Shown piece by piece: positions 12,109-23,800 of a stretch of DNA of 64,000 bases. The position numbers and the translations under genes were made by a program. This DNA is from Gymnogyps californianus. Taxonomy: Eukaryota > Chordata > Aves > Accipitriformes > Cathartidae. Under the pieces are notes generated by a model that saw only the letters and a list, made by a program, of their open reading frames with translations, ran no database searches and was not told the DNA's origin. The DNA is taken from positions 43,337,502 to 43,401,501 of the forward strand of contig NC_059477.1 in NCBI RefSeq assembly GCF_018139145.2, read 5' to 3'. Position 1 is the first letter of the stretch. Each line of letters starts with the position of its first letter.

Positions 12109-13141
12109 CCTGACCTAAAGGCAGTGCGAATGCTCCAGCACGTGACACAGGCGGGACCAGGCTGGACACGCATTTCCAGCCCTGCCTCCTATCCAGAGGA
12201 CTGGAGCTAAGGGATGTCACCGTGACTCAAGAAGTTACATGCTCTCGTCTTGCACCTCCACCAGCACCCTCGGAAACCAGCCATCCACATTGCTCAGACC
12301 TCATCTCCCAGCTTTTCTCCCCATCCAACCTGCCGGCTCCTCTGCAGTGGCAGAGCATCATTAGCTGAGTTAACCCCGTTTGCAGCAGAGCTCCAATTAT
12401 GGTCACAACAATACAAATCACTACCAAAAAAAATACATTTAACAGGGTTGTGAAGTAGGTCTGCAAACTCAGCGCTAAAGCTTTGATGATTTACATGTAA
12501 AGGTACACTGCAAGTCTCTCTTAGCTGTAACCCAACTTCTCACGTGGGGCTCAGTTTCCTGAGCACTTCCAAGTACCAGTGAGGCACACAACAATTTTTT
12601 CTAGTAACAGAAAGCCATTAAAAGGATTTCATCTCAAACATTAGACAAGCTAGAAAATCCACAGAAGCAGAGCTTTAGATCCAGAAGGGAATGGCAGGCA
12701 CATGGCATTCTGTCACCGTGGGGGTCACCTCCTTGCATGGATCTAAGCTTGCAGCACCTTCACGGTCACCCGGGCAAACATAGACCTTTGAGGAGCACAG
12801 ACCCAGGGCCATTTCTGTTCCGCCTGAAGGAGAGCGCTGTCCCTTCACTCGCCAGGGCGGGCAAGTCCCACAGGACTGGGCTAGCAGCATGGGGGCCACC
12901 ATCAGCCACCACCTCCCAGCACCACCGGCTCCAAGGACACACCAAGCAGAACTGACCCCATTTCCCAAGCCCCTTCCCAAAAAGCCCATTGCCACCTCCC
13001 CGCATCCCACATGCACCGCACACCTACCTGTTCCCCGTGCCAGCAGCAAGGACTGCACCAGAACGAAGCTCAGCCCTCCCAGACTGCCCCTTCCAGGGCA
13101 GCCCCTACCCCTGGGCCTGATTTTGTAAGAGGGACATGTGC
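12109..13141. other. noncoding unique DNA
   Basis: No gene recognised. Open frames of up to 159 codons (12675-13154 minus) are overlapped by several others on both strands in GC-rich DNA and carry no recognisable domain. Confidence 0.55.
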
Positions 13142-13181
13142 TCCTAATTAGCATTTGAGCTAATTAACTAATTAGCAGTAA
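13142..13181. promoter_or_regulatory. cluster of TAATTA homeodomain-type sites
   Basis: CTAATTAG-type sequence at 13144-13151 is followed by GCTAATTAACTAATTAGC at 13159-13176, an 18-bp palindrome broken only at its two central bases. Three TAATTA cores in about 35 bp fit the common homeodomain half-site. Binding is inferred only from motif similarity. Confidence 0.3.
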
Positions 13182-13513
13182 CCCTTTCATGGCCTCCCAG
13201 GAGCTTGCAGCAGGCAGCTGGCGCTGGGGTGTCTGCTCGGGCTGCAGGCTTTGTCCCACGCCTGCAATGCTGTGAGGGTTAACACTGCGGCTCTGACATT
13301 ACCTCCCCAGGCAGCTTTCACACCATCCAGCCATGCTTTTTCTTTGCACTGTTGTCCTGCTGCATCCAAAATAGCCAGGATGAACTATTGCAACCCAGAG
13401 GGTAGGTGTGCGGGGAGCTTGGCACACGCACGTTTTCTCCAAACAGATGGAAAACGGATTGAGCTGATCTGAAACGGGAGGCAAAAGGAGAGATGTTTCC
13501 CAGCGTTACTAGC

Positions 13514-13583
13514 TGACCCTGGTGAGCTGGTGCAGTGACCCTGGTGAGCTGGTGCGGTGACCCTGGTGAGCTGGTGCGGTGAC
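13514..13583. repeat. 22-bp minisatellite, three copies
   Basis: Three tandem copies of TGACCCTGGTGAGCTGGTGC plus two bases (13514-13535, 13536-13557, 13558-13579), nearly identical, with the start of a fourth. Array homogeneity suggests a recent expansion, so copy number is probably variable. Confidence 0.85.
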
Positions 13584-16500
13584 GGGGAGTGCCCTGCCGC
13601 AGCAGTAAAGGAGCAGGGCCCTGCAGCTCCAGCTCCAGATGCCGATGGCCGTAGCTGCGGCGGTCCCTGAAGTGCGGACCGGGATGGTGCCATCCTGTCC
13701 ACGCTACGCGTGAGAATACCATGAGGGCGAAAAATGAAAACCAGAAAAAATGGGGCATGGTGAGAGATTCCTCGAAGCTTTATGTTCTTACTAAGGCAGA
13801 TCAGATACCGTCTTTCAAGGCTGAAAGGTCAGAGCAGCCCCGGCTCCTGTGCACGGTGGCTCAGGAGAGGTGGGGTACAAGGTCTGCACGGGCAACATGG
13901 GACCATCATTTGCACTCAGAGTTTTCCAGAACAAATTATCCCTGTGTGAACCGATCACTGCAAGTCGGACTCTGGGAATCTGTGGCCTGATTTATGATGC
14001 CATTCCTACATTTTTATAGCTAGGAGAAATCCTGAAATACATCTTCTATCATGGGAAGCCGATTTATGAATTACAGAAAACTTTGAATTTAGATAGCCAG
14101 GTGTTTTGTAATCTTTCCTGACATCTTTCTCCTGACGGGCCATAACTTAATTCTACTACATAAAATATTTTTGAGTGAATTAACTGTTAAGTCATCATAC
14201 CTCTCTTTTCAATTCTTTCGTTTTGATACACAAATTAAACAACCTTCCCTAGCAATCCTGAGCAATATTTTTCAGTGACATCTTATTAATTAAGTACATT
14301 CATGTTTTCCAAGTACAGTCCCTATACTCCAGGGAAAACAGACTGAGATAGGACTGGAAGGAGATAATGCAAGACCTAAGAAGTGCTAAGCCATGAATGT
14401 ATGAAATATCTAAATATCATTAGGTATTTATAACTTTTTTGCTCATTATCTATGTATGAGAATAAGAGGTTTTTACCTTTATAGAGGTTTTTTTTGCATA
14501 TGGATGAACCATGCAAAAATGAATAACAGTCCTGTTTCCCAAAGGAAACCCAACACCCGAGTGGAGAAAAGTACTTGCACGTAGAGAGTGCCTTTCTGTG
14601 TTGGTCTCGCATGACACGTTCTTTCATTCATAATGCAGAATTATTCATAGCTCTAAATATAACCCTGTTTCATTTGTGATGCTTGAGCTGCCGACTAAAA
14701 ACCCCAAAGCGCAGCCCCTGAAGCCGAGCGGTTTCTGAACGGGAGCCACCATGTCCGTCACCTCCTCCGGGAGCGGGGACCCATCGGGTCCATCAGCCCA
14801 GCCCGGTGGTCACTGGGCTCCCTCCCGCCCTGCTCTGCCCTCCCGCGCCGGGCTGGGTGCCAGGCTGGGTGCTCCCCCGGGGGCTGCAGCCCCCGCCGGC
14901 ACAGCCCTGCCCAGGGACGGGGGTCCCCGGGTTGCAGTTGGTTGGTGTGTGCCATGGAGGGTTGCATTGGAAACCCTTTGCTCCGAAGCAGCAGGTAGGA
15001 TGGAGGCCAAGCAACAACTCAAGGGGTTAAGGGATGAAACAAGTCCCCGATCCCAGCCCCTTCCACCGCCCCTGGCCATGGCACAGGTATCACACTCAAA
15101 CCTCTTCCACAGCTTCCCATTAACTACAGGATTTAACGCCACGTTTTGCAGCGGTGGTGTGTATGGAAATGTTTTCACAGACGGGGGCAAAGGGATGCCC
15201 ACCAAAGCACCACAGAGCTGGGGCGCAGCTCCAGCTTCCCCGCGGGAGACTCCCGCTCCCCTCTGCTCCGCCGCTGCGGGCTGGAGCTTGTTTATTCCCA
15301 TGCTGGATGCTGGGTCTTCCAGCCAGAAGTGTAATATATCACCTCTTTTAAGGTCATTTGGGGAATAGCTATATGATAAAACCGATGATGCATGGATTCC
15401 CTATTTGCAGATGCTAGAAGGAATGTTTTTAAGCTCGTACGTGCCCAGCAAGGACACTGGTGTGCCACTTGGCATTGCCGCAGCTCTTGCTGAGGCTGGT
15501 GGCACCAGAGGACCTTCGGGGCAGGGGAAAATCAGTCCCACGGCAGCACAGAGAGGTAGGGACCAGTGGGGAGCAGGGAGGGGAGGACGGCTGGGCACCC
15601 GTGGCTCTGCCAGCATCCGTGGACAGCATCCACCCTGATTTCCAGTGCCACCCAGCTGTAGTTGAAGCCAACTTTAATTGGGCTTTCTCTGCACCAAAAA
15701 GGGGAGGAAAAGAACAAAAAGGAAAGCTTCGGCTGATTAAAGCTACTAATGTAGCGAATTCTGCTAGTATGGAGAAATCTAGGCGCTGCTGTGGCTGAGC
15801 AATGAACCCGAAGGATGCTGGCACAGCTTTGAGGTGTGCTTTGCCAAGGGGGCCCCCGCAGGAGCGGTGCACGGTTCAATTTTCCTTTTCCAGCAGCACC
15901 TCCGAGGATTCGTGACACAGATGCCGGCGATGAATCTCCCTGGGCAATAACGACACGGAGGAGGTGTGTTAAACACGCGTGAGGCTCCGGCGGTGAACAC
16001 TGAAGAAGCTGGAAACAGAAATCAGACAGAGTTTGGGAAGCCTTGGTGAGATTTTTAATTTACATCTGCGACATGAAAGTATTTGTTCTCTAGACAACAG
16101 TAAAATAAGTAGATAATAGTATAATTTAAAATAGATTTTATGGTTTCTGTTGACAGAGTAATAGGAAAAATAGACCTCTTAAAGCATTTAATCATAATGG
16201 TAATAAAGAAGGAAAGCAGCAAGCATCCCCAGAAGAGATCAATGCTCCATTTCCCCAGTATTTGCAAAATTCACTCTGGACTGTGCCAACCCCTGTTACA
16301 ACAGCTTAAAAAGCAGCAGTGTAAACACGGTGTTAGCAAACAAAACAGAGCACAGGCAAGGTTTCAGGCACATAATTAATGGGTATAGTTTGCAAATGTG
16401 TATGTAAGTTAGATAAAGTGGTAAAACCAGCATATTTAAACGAGAGATCTGCAGCTGTTTTCCTGAGGAACCATCTACTGATAATAGGGATAAATATTAA

Positions 16501-19198
16501 ACAACATGAATAGTAATAGCGTTGCCTTTACGGATGACATATCCAAACCCAAAGAAGGCCATCAATATTTTGAAAGTCTTTATAGTTAGACTTTTTGGAG
16601 TCCCATGAGGAGTTTTAGCTTTCTGCCCACACCTGCCAGAGCACGGGGCTACACGCGCCCAGCTCCGCCACAGCACAGCGCACACCTAATTGCCTTCAGA
16701 GCTTCTTCCAGGTGTCTGCGTGCTTCATACTATTTATAGTTGAAGACCTTAAGAGTATTACACCCTAATGTGGAAACAAAACTCTGATTTTGCTGAACAA
16801 GTGCTCATCATTTCTATATTTCCCCCACATTTGTTCTCTGCCAAACAACAAAAAAAAAATTATAAAAAGATGGGTTTTTTGACAGCTGAACACCTGACCG
16901 TTGTCATGTCACCTTTTTGCAATAAAGCAAGCAGTAGAGGGGATAGTGCAATATGATATGTAATGTATACAAAACATTACTATTTTGCAATATAGACAGG
17001 GGGTTTAAATTTCAGGACTTCCATATGTTTTACATAGCCACCTTTTTTCACTGAGGGGGGAAAAACAATTCAGGTATAGTTGTTTGGCAAAACAACTGCG
17101 TGTGCGATTCTTCATTGTGATTTATGCAAACCATTGATACACTTTTACTTACATTTATATTAAATATGCCTTAACCTAAAAAATGAGATGCTCTGCTGAC
17201 AAAGCGGGCTGCAGAGGTACCTGTGACGACAGAGGCAGCGGCTGCCCTCGGCACGATCTTTACCACGGCACAGCCACCAGACTCAAGAGGACAAGGGTTG
17301 GGGTCCTTCTGGGAGGAGGCGATGCTACCACGGAGGCGAGGTGAGCCCCCCTCAGCATCACTTCCTCAGCGAGCACTCGCCTTGTGGTTCAGTTCAAAGC
17401 TGTACCACGAGCGTGTTCTTCAGCCTCAACCCAGAGCGTCACTTTCCAACCTCACTGGCTGCGTCACTGCAAATGGACTGTTGTCTGCACCGGGAATGTA
17501 ATTCAGGACATTCTGGGGTTTTGTTTGAATTTTGTTGGGTTTTTTTAAGGAGTGGACTTCCCTGACTGCATATTTGTATAGCACTGCCATCGCTTGCCCA
17601 CCCAGGCAGCTCCGCATGGGAAGGGATGCATGCACGGCTACTCTTAGCAGCTTTTAAAGGTAGCGAACTAGTGCAATACCCAGCACAAGACACTCCAGCT
17701 GTCTTACTAGGAAACAAGTAAAAAAACTACAACTTTTAAAAAAAAAAAAAAAAATCACAAAGTAGATGGCCAAAAAGTGTTCCTCACGGCTGTGATTTGG
17801 GATCAGAAGAGTGCTTCCAGGGCCTCTTTGCTCTGCAGGCTCCCAGGGCCAGGCTGGCAACACGGGGCGTTTAATCCCGTGCATGACTCCTCCCGAGCTC
17901 GGCTTGGGTTTGTGTGCAACAAAGCAGAAAGGGCTTGAACTTGTTGGCTTCGTGGCCAGATTAATAACATTCTTACCTGTTCTCCATTTTTTAGGAACTG
18001 AAGGACACATTGCAAATCACTAGTCACTGTGTAATGGAAGTCTATGTTTAAAAACGCATTTTATCCCCTTTTAATGTAGCATGTTTGCTCCCTCTGATCT
18101 AAGCTGGTACAAACAAGGGTGGCTAACCAGTGCTCTGCTGGTTTTTTGTTTAGCAGACGCTATTCTTTCATCTTGTGATTTGTAGTTTTACTATACAGAT
18201 ATTTTTACACTGGTGTGAGCTAATTAACGCTTTAAAATATTTCTGCTTTGAAACACCTAACAAGATTGATTTTTGAAAGACTCATTTTTACGATGAAAGA
18301 GCTGAGAAGATAGCAATCATATTTCACCCTGATAATGCCTTGTTCATATTTATTACAAACCTTGGTATTAACCAGGTGATAGATGAGTACACTCATTTTT
18401 TTCCTTTGGAATATATGAAGGAAATGTTTTTGTAATTACCTATTATAAGAGAAGACCCCCTGGAGTTGCTGTTTAAATGATCTGAGGGACTTTGCATCGT
18501 TCCCTCTTTAATTAAACTTGTGATACATGCCATATTTCACTTCTCCGTTACCCTTGAACCTTTCCAAGGCTTGCTAGTCTTGAATCCACCACTCCGACAG
18601 GTCGCAGCTCCCTGCCGTAGAAAAGGGACATCCTGCGCAGAGCATCACCCTGCCAGGAGGTGCTGGGGACGTCGCAGCCTCCTAGTACTTCACTGGTTTT
18701 GCTTCGCATAAATGGGAATTACAGAGTACCGCTTCGCCAGGGAGGCTGCGTGAGGTGATGCCTTCAGCCCTCAGCATCGAGTCCACATGCCGCCACACCA
18801 GTGAAATGACTCCCCTAATTCCAGAGGCCGAGGGGTGCACCGGTTTTGCAAAGAGAATGAACCCCCGGCGTACCAGGTCCTTGGGCTTTCCTTCGCCCCG
18901 CTTTCTCCAAACCTCAAACATCCTTTTCAAGAGGAAAGAAGACAGTTCCCGTGGACCTTTTACATTTTTCCTACTCTGCCTCTTAAAAAGTTTCTTTAGA
19001 TTTCAAGAAATTGAGGAAAGAACGTAATTAAAAATCGAAGAGAAATAGTTTCAGGTATCCTCAAGCAGGATTTAGTGGTCAGTCCCACCAAAATCTCTGG
19101 ATGACAGCTGCCAGAGACAGCCATACCAGTTACCAGGAGCTACCAGATACCAGGAGCCAGTAATTCCCACATCCCACACAATGTAATGCTGCCATGAT
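13584..19198. other. noncoding unique DNA
   Basis: A GC-rich patch at about 14740-15300 contains a 205-codon plus-strand frame (14751-15368) whose ATG sits in a favourable GCCACCATG context. A 163-codon minus frame and others are open through the same bases, and the product is a Pro/Ala/Gly-rich low-complexity chain, so I do not call it. AT-rich stretches lie at 14000-14700, 16050-16550 and 18020-18500. An A-run of about 17 lies near 17738. Confidence 0.55.
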
Positions 19199-19299
19199 AA
19201 TCATAGAATCGTAGTTTGGGTTGGAAGGGACCATTAAAGGTCATCTAGTCCAACCCCCCTGCAATGAGCAGGGACATCTTCAACTAGATCAGGTTGCTT
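19199..19299 (-). mobile_element. CR1 LINE, 3'-end fragment
   Basis: TCATAGAATCGTAG at the left is the complement of the CR1 3' terminal octamer region. It is followed by the characteristic GGTTGGAAGGGACC and TCATCTAGTCCAACCCCCCTG segments and ends near AGATCAGGTTGC. Only about 100 bp of the 3' end is present. CR1 copies are typically 5'-truncated, so this is an ordinary dead copy. Confidence 0.9.
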
Positions 19300-20569
19300 C
19301 ATCAGCTTCTGCTATTTACATATCCCTCTACATGGGTATATTAAGGGATACGTGCATATAAAAAATATATATAATAATGTATATGCCTATAGAAGGACTA
19401 TCCATATTTTTTGTTTGCATTTGCTATGCATGATGCTAGTGGAGCTAGTGGTTAGGAGAAAACAGAACGACCACCAAGCTAAGTTGCCGAAGAAAGAAAA
19501 AAGATCTCGAAACCCAATTATTTTTAAAATCAGAACGTGTTTTAGTAAAATAAAAAATGCTTTAGGAGCAATAAAATCAGATATTTAGTGAAAATCTCTA
19601 TAGATTTAATTTAGATTTAATTTGTAGGACAAAATATACTCCAAACCCAGAAAATTCCTAATCGAACGAACAAAACTTTTTAGTGATTTATGTTTAATTT
19701 CACTGGAAAAATTAGATATTTAGTTTTTAGATGGGCCCTGACCGCTTCATTTGATCAGGTAGTATAAATTCTTTTGGAGCAACTCCACTTTTAATGATTC
19801 TGCTATGAGGTTTGCTGGCTCCAGCATGCGAGACGGTAATTCCTCCACAGCACAAAGCAGTAGGAGAGAAACACCTAACCTGTAGGAAATCATTGCAGTT
19901 TCCTTCACCTTGCTGCACGACTGAATAAAAATCGTTCCCCCTAGGCTCAGGAACCCCACGAGATCTGAAACAGGCGTGGGTGTCCATCCTCTGCCCGGGG
20001 GCGATGCTTTTCTGCTGAGGTGCCCCCCTGCAAAGCGGGCTCGGCATTCGCATCAGCCCGCTCAGGGCAGCAGTGGCGAGGTTAACCTGGACAAAGCGGC
20101 CGTTGGATAATCTGCTTCGTGGTTCGTTCCCGCTGAGAACTTGCAAGTTTGCAGGAGAAAAAGAAACTGTATAATTTGTTTCATGAGCAAATGTTCTATA
20201 ATTGCATTTGAGGCGACGGTATGTACCATACAGCAGGTTACGTATAACGTGGCAGGTGCCCATCCTCTGGGATTTGCCTCCTTCTAAGTTTGATGGCAAC
20301 ACCTGCCTTTTTGAACGCGTTATGTATTTTCCTTTAAGCTAACACCCATAAAATAACGTCCTGCTCTCAGATCCAACCCACATCCTTTAACGACTCTGTA
20401 GGAATTCACACAACTGAACTTACCCGTGAAGCGGCTGCACATCATCTGCGAGTGGGTCAGACGCATGTTTCCAGTTCTTGTCTAGCAGATTTTAGGTGCT
20501 GCGCCTATCAAATCCGTTGCTAAAATAAGCAGTGGAAAATCCAGCCATATACATTTAAAAGTAACCCTC
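19300..20569. other. noncoding unique DNA
   Basis: AT-rich to about 19740, then more balanced. A 191-codon minus frame (19727-20302) has no recognisable domain and no convincing splice or start context. Not called. Confidence 0.55.
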
Positions 20570-20870
20570 CCAAAGCCTATATAAAATGAATATGCATACC
20601 TTAAAGTTTAGAGTGTCTTCTTTAAGCCTAATTGTAGCCGCAACAGTAAAAAATCTAATCAAAAGATCTGGCCTTGATTAATTTTGATTAGCAGCAGGGT
20701 CATATAAAGCACACAAAATACATTGCTCTTTGATTGGGGGAGTACATGTTTTCAACAACATGCTCTGCAAATCAGTGGAATATATTTAATAAGCAGGATC
20801 ATCTCTTACAAACACATTAGCATTTTCATGAGATGTCATTAATGTTAAAGCCAGAGAGCCAACGCTGTAG
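20570..20870. promoter_or_regulatory. AT-rich, motif-dense block (possible conserved noncoding element)
   Basis: Non-repetitive AT-rich sequence with a POU/octamer-like ATATGCATA near 20591, a HOX/PBX-like TTGATTAATTTTGATTAG near 20675-20692, a TCF/LEF-like CTTTGATTG near 20729 and several ATTAGC/CATTAATG sites near 20817-20842. The dense homeodomain sites and lack of open frames resemble a developmental enhancer. Conservation is not testable here. Confidence 0.25.
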
Positions 20871-23800
20871 CTAAAATGTCAACTGGCCGCACTGGTAAAC
20901 TCAGCATAGTAATTAGTTTTGAGTGCAATTAAAGGTCTGATTTTTCTAGGAAAAAAAGATACAGGCTGTTTTTCTTTAACCAAAACACCCTGGCCCTGAA
21001 ATGCTGCCAAGCCAGAAAGATCAGTTTCTAGGCAGTGACAGCAAGACACACAGGTTTGAGCTGTGCCTTCGAAATACGAAAACATTACCAATTAGCATTC
21101 CAAATTATTTTAATAAGGTGATTAATGGAATTTCTCTAACGGAAAGCAATAGTCAATCAAATCCCAATGAAAGAGAGATTGCTTTGCTGCATATCAAAAA
21201 TTTTTTATATTTAGACTGAATATCTTTGTACTAAATATATTGTACTGAATATAATATTGGACTAAAGTCCTTTTTCATCAGAAAGAGATCAAGAAGCAGA
21301 GGATGGGTAGAGCCTGAAGATGATGACAGGGATGGCTTGGCACACACAGCGACAGCAAGATGTCACTACAAAATGCTAGCAACCCATCTTCCAGCCGTTG
21401 CGTGTGAGGCTAAAACAGTAGTTATTTGTCTAATGTCATCACACGTTAGCCAGCCTTTCTGTCCCCTGCTCCCACCCCACGTACGCTGACCAAGAAGTAT
21501 ACCCGTTATTAAGTGTGGTGCCCGATGACCCAGGAGCGGTGCGTGGGTTGGGTGCACGCAGCGTTCCTCTCCCACCCGCTTCGTTTGATTACCTTTATTT
21601 TCAATGAGCAACCCTTCGGCTTGAGGTACCGTCATCTTTCTGGAGCATGACATGGCTCACAGTGTGCTGCGCTACCGACCCTCAGCCACCCCAGCTTCGT
21701 GGCTTTCCTCACACTGCCTGTGGTTATCACAATCAACTATCTAGCAAATAATGCAGCTATTAACCATTTATACTATTGAGTTAACCAGCAACAAGTACCT
21801 ATTGTAATTATTTGTTGACTACTTATTTAGTATGTCACTTCAATGTGCAATCTGGTATTGAAATCTTTTTCCCAAGCTGATTGACGGCTGGGGCATTCAT
21901 TTATATTGTCGAACAGCCAGCAATTTCTTGTCTAAGAAACTGTTTGTGCTCAACTCTACTAGGTAATACCGAGCTGTTACAAAACCTGGTGAGAAGTACA
22001 GAGTCGGCAAAGTTTGTTGTCTCCTCTCCACGGTACAGCAGAGACTGCTTCTTAAAATGTCAAGTTCAAAAAGAAACACCTCTTTTTTTAAAAATTTATT
22101 TTTAATTGATTTTTAACATTGATTTATTCTATTAATGCTGGGGTTTTTTCATTCAGTCTCTACCATTTTTAAAAACCGCCTCCCTATCACATTGAACTTG
22201 AGGTTCTCCTGACCTCTGAATTTCAGTCGTACGTCCTTACTGTTCTCCTCTCTGCTTTGCAAAGTGTTGTACTCGATGAAGGTTGTGTCTAAAAAAGTGT
22301 CCGGTGTCAGAGCAGCGTGACTCCTCGGGAATGACACACTGATACCTCGGCACAGGGAAATTACGTGCAGAAAAAATTCTAAAAACTATTCATATATTCT
22401 TACTCTTTCGTAACTCAATTATATCTTACTCACAAAGCTTTTATCTTCTTTAGAAAGCTTGCAGTTTTCTTTGCTAGGAATTGCTATACTTTGGGAGGGG
22501 GTTTTATTGTTTTGGCACGTGTGTTTGGGGTTTCAGCCTGTGTTCGCACCGCCTGGAGAGTCTGGGCTTCGCAGGGCATCCATCCAACCCGCACTTCAGC
22601 TAGCGCACGAGGTCATCGGAGCGATTCTTTTCTTACGTCATGTATATCTTTGTTTGTGGGGTTATTGCATACCTGTACATATTATATATTTATATTTATT
22701 ACCTCTCTATTTCAGCTTCCTTTGTTATAAACGCGATATTCTAGTTCGTACCGCCTTGAGCACATCCTGCAATGCTTTCTCTCTCTGAATTACAGGTTTG
22801 GAGGCCAACGCAATTAGTGGCGTCCTGTAATTAATAGGAGACTACCTTAAGATTTCAAAGTCACTTTAATCACTACGGAGATGTTTTACGTTTTCACTTT
22901 GTTCCTGGCTCGCGGCTGTTCTACGCAGCCGATGCAGACAAACACCCACTTTGACGAGCATCAAGCCGCATCAAGGTACTTGTTCGTTAAGGTTGTTCTG
23001 GTTTTGATCTGTCCTACACTGACACAAGAGGAATATTCACTCTGAGCTACCGAAAATAGCAGTGCTGGCGCTGATAGGGTACGAAGAGCAGTCTTCAAAG
23101 TGGAGGTCACAAACCGCGCTAGATCTGTCATGGAGTAAGATAAGCATTAAAAGGGGGGCAATATAACTATATCAAAGGCATTGCAATTTTTTTTTTTTTT
23201 TTTTTTTTAAAGAAATTGGGGAGGCAGATGAACCTCTGGTTCCTTTTTATGTGTACCAATCTCCTGTAAAGAAATCTATTTCATCGAGGTACAAATCAAA
23301 AATTGATGTTCCCTCTCCTACTTTTCAGGCATTTTCAGCAATTTCTGTTTCTTCTTAGAGAGAATATTATTCACGAGCTGTGTTGTTCTGCTGGAGCTCA
23401 TCCTCAAACACGACCTTTCCGATGGGTCCTGCTGCTCTGCTATAAATTAAATGGAAGAAATCTGTTTTGCGATTTGTATTGGTGGCAGCTGAATCTATCC
23501 TTCCTCACTGTTTCTATGTTATACAGAGGCTGGGCACCCAAATGGGGCACAGGGCAGAACACTGGCATTTTCAGGGGTTTTATTTTAGTGCAGCGGTGGC
23601 CACTTTTTAGTGCATATTCACCAAAAACCAAAGACATGGTAGAAGGCTGCTAGGCACTGGCTAAGTAAGTACCAGTGAAGCAACGGGTATGGAAACGAAG
23701 GCAAGACCTTGCCAGGGGATGGCTTAGGTCCATCACACGGACACAATACTCACAAGCACAGATTTAGGAGTTTTATACAGCAGGTTGCTATCCAAGCCAG

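Noticed and set aside
13514..13583. Spaced repeats considered as a CRISPR-like array
   Set aside because: Units are contiguous with no spacers, and the genome is vertebrate. It is a minisatellite.
14751..15368. 205-codon plus frame with a good ATG context (GCCACCATG)
   Set aside because: Pro/Ala/Gly-rich, no domain, and several other frames on both strands are open over the same GC-rich bases. Compositional open frame.
19727..20302. 191-codon minus frame
   Set aside because: No recognisable domain, and the reading frame is unsupported by splice or start context.
23187..23208. 22-base T run considered as the tail of a minus-strand retrocopy
   Set aside because: No gene-like sequence or target duplication next to it; simple homopolymer.
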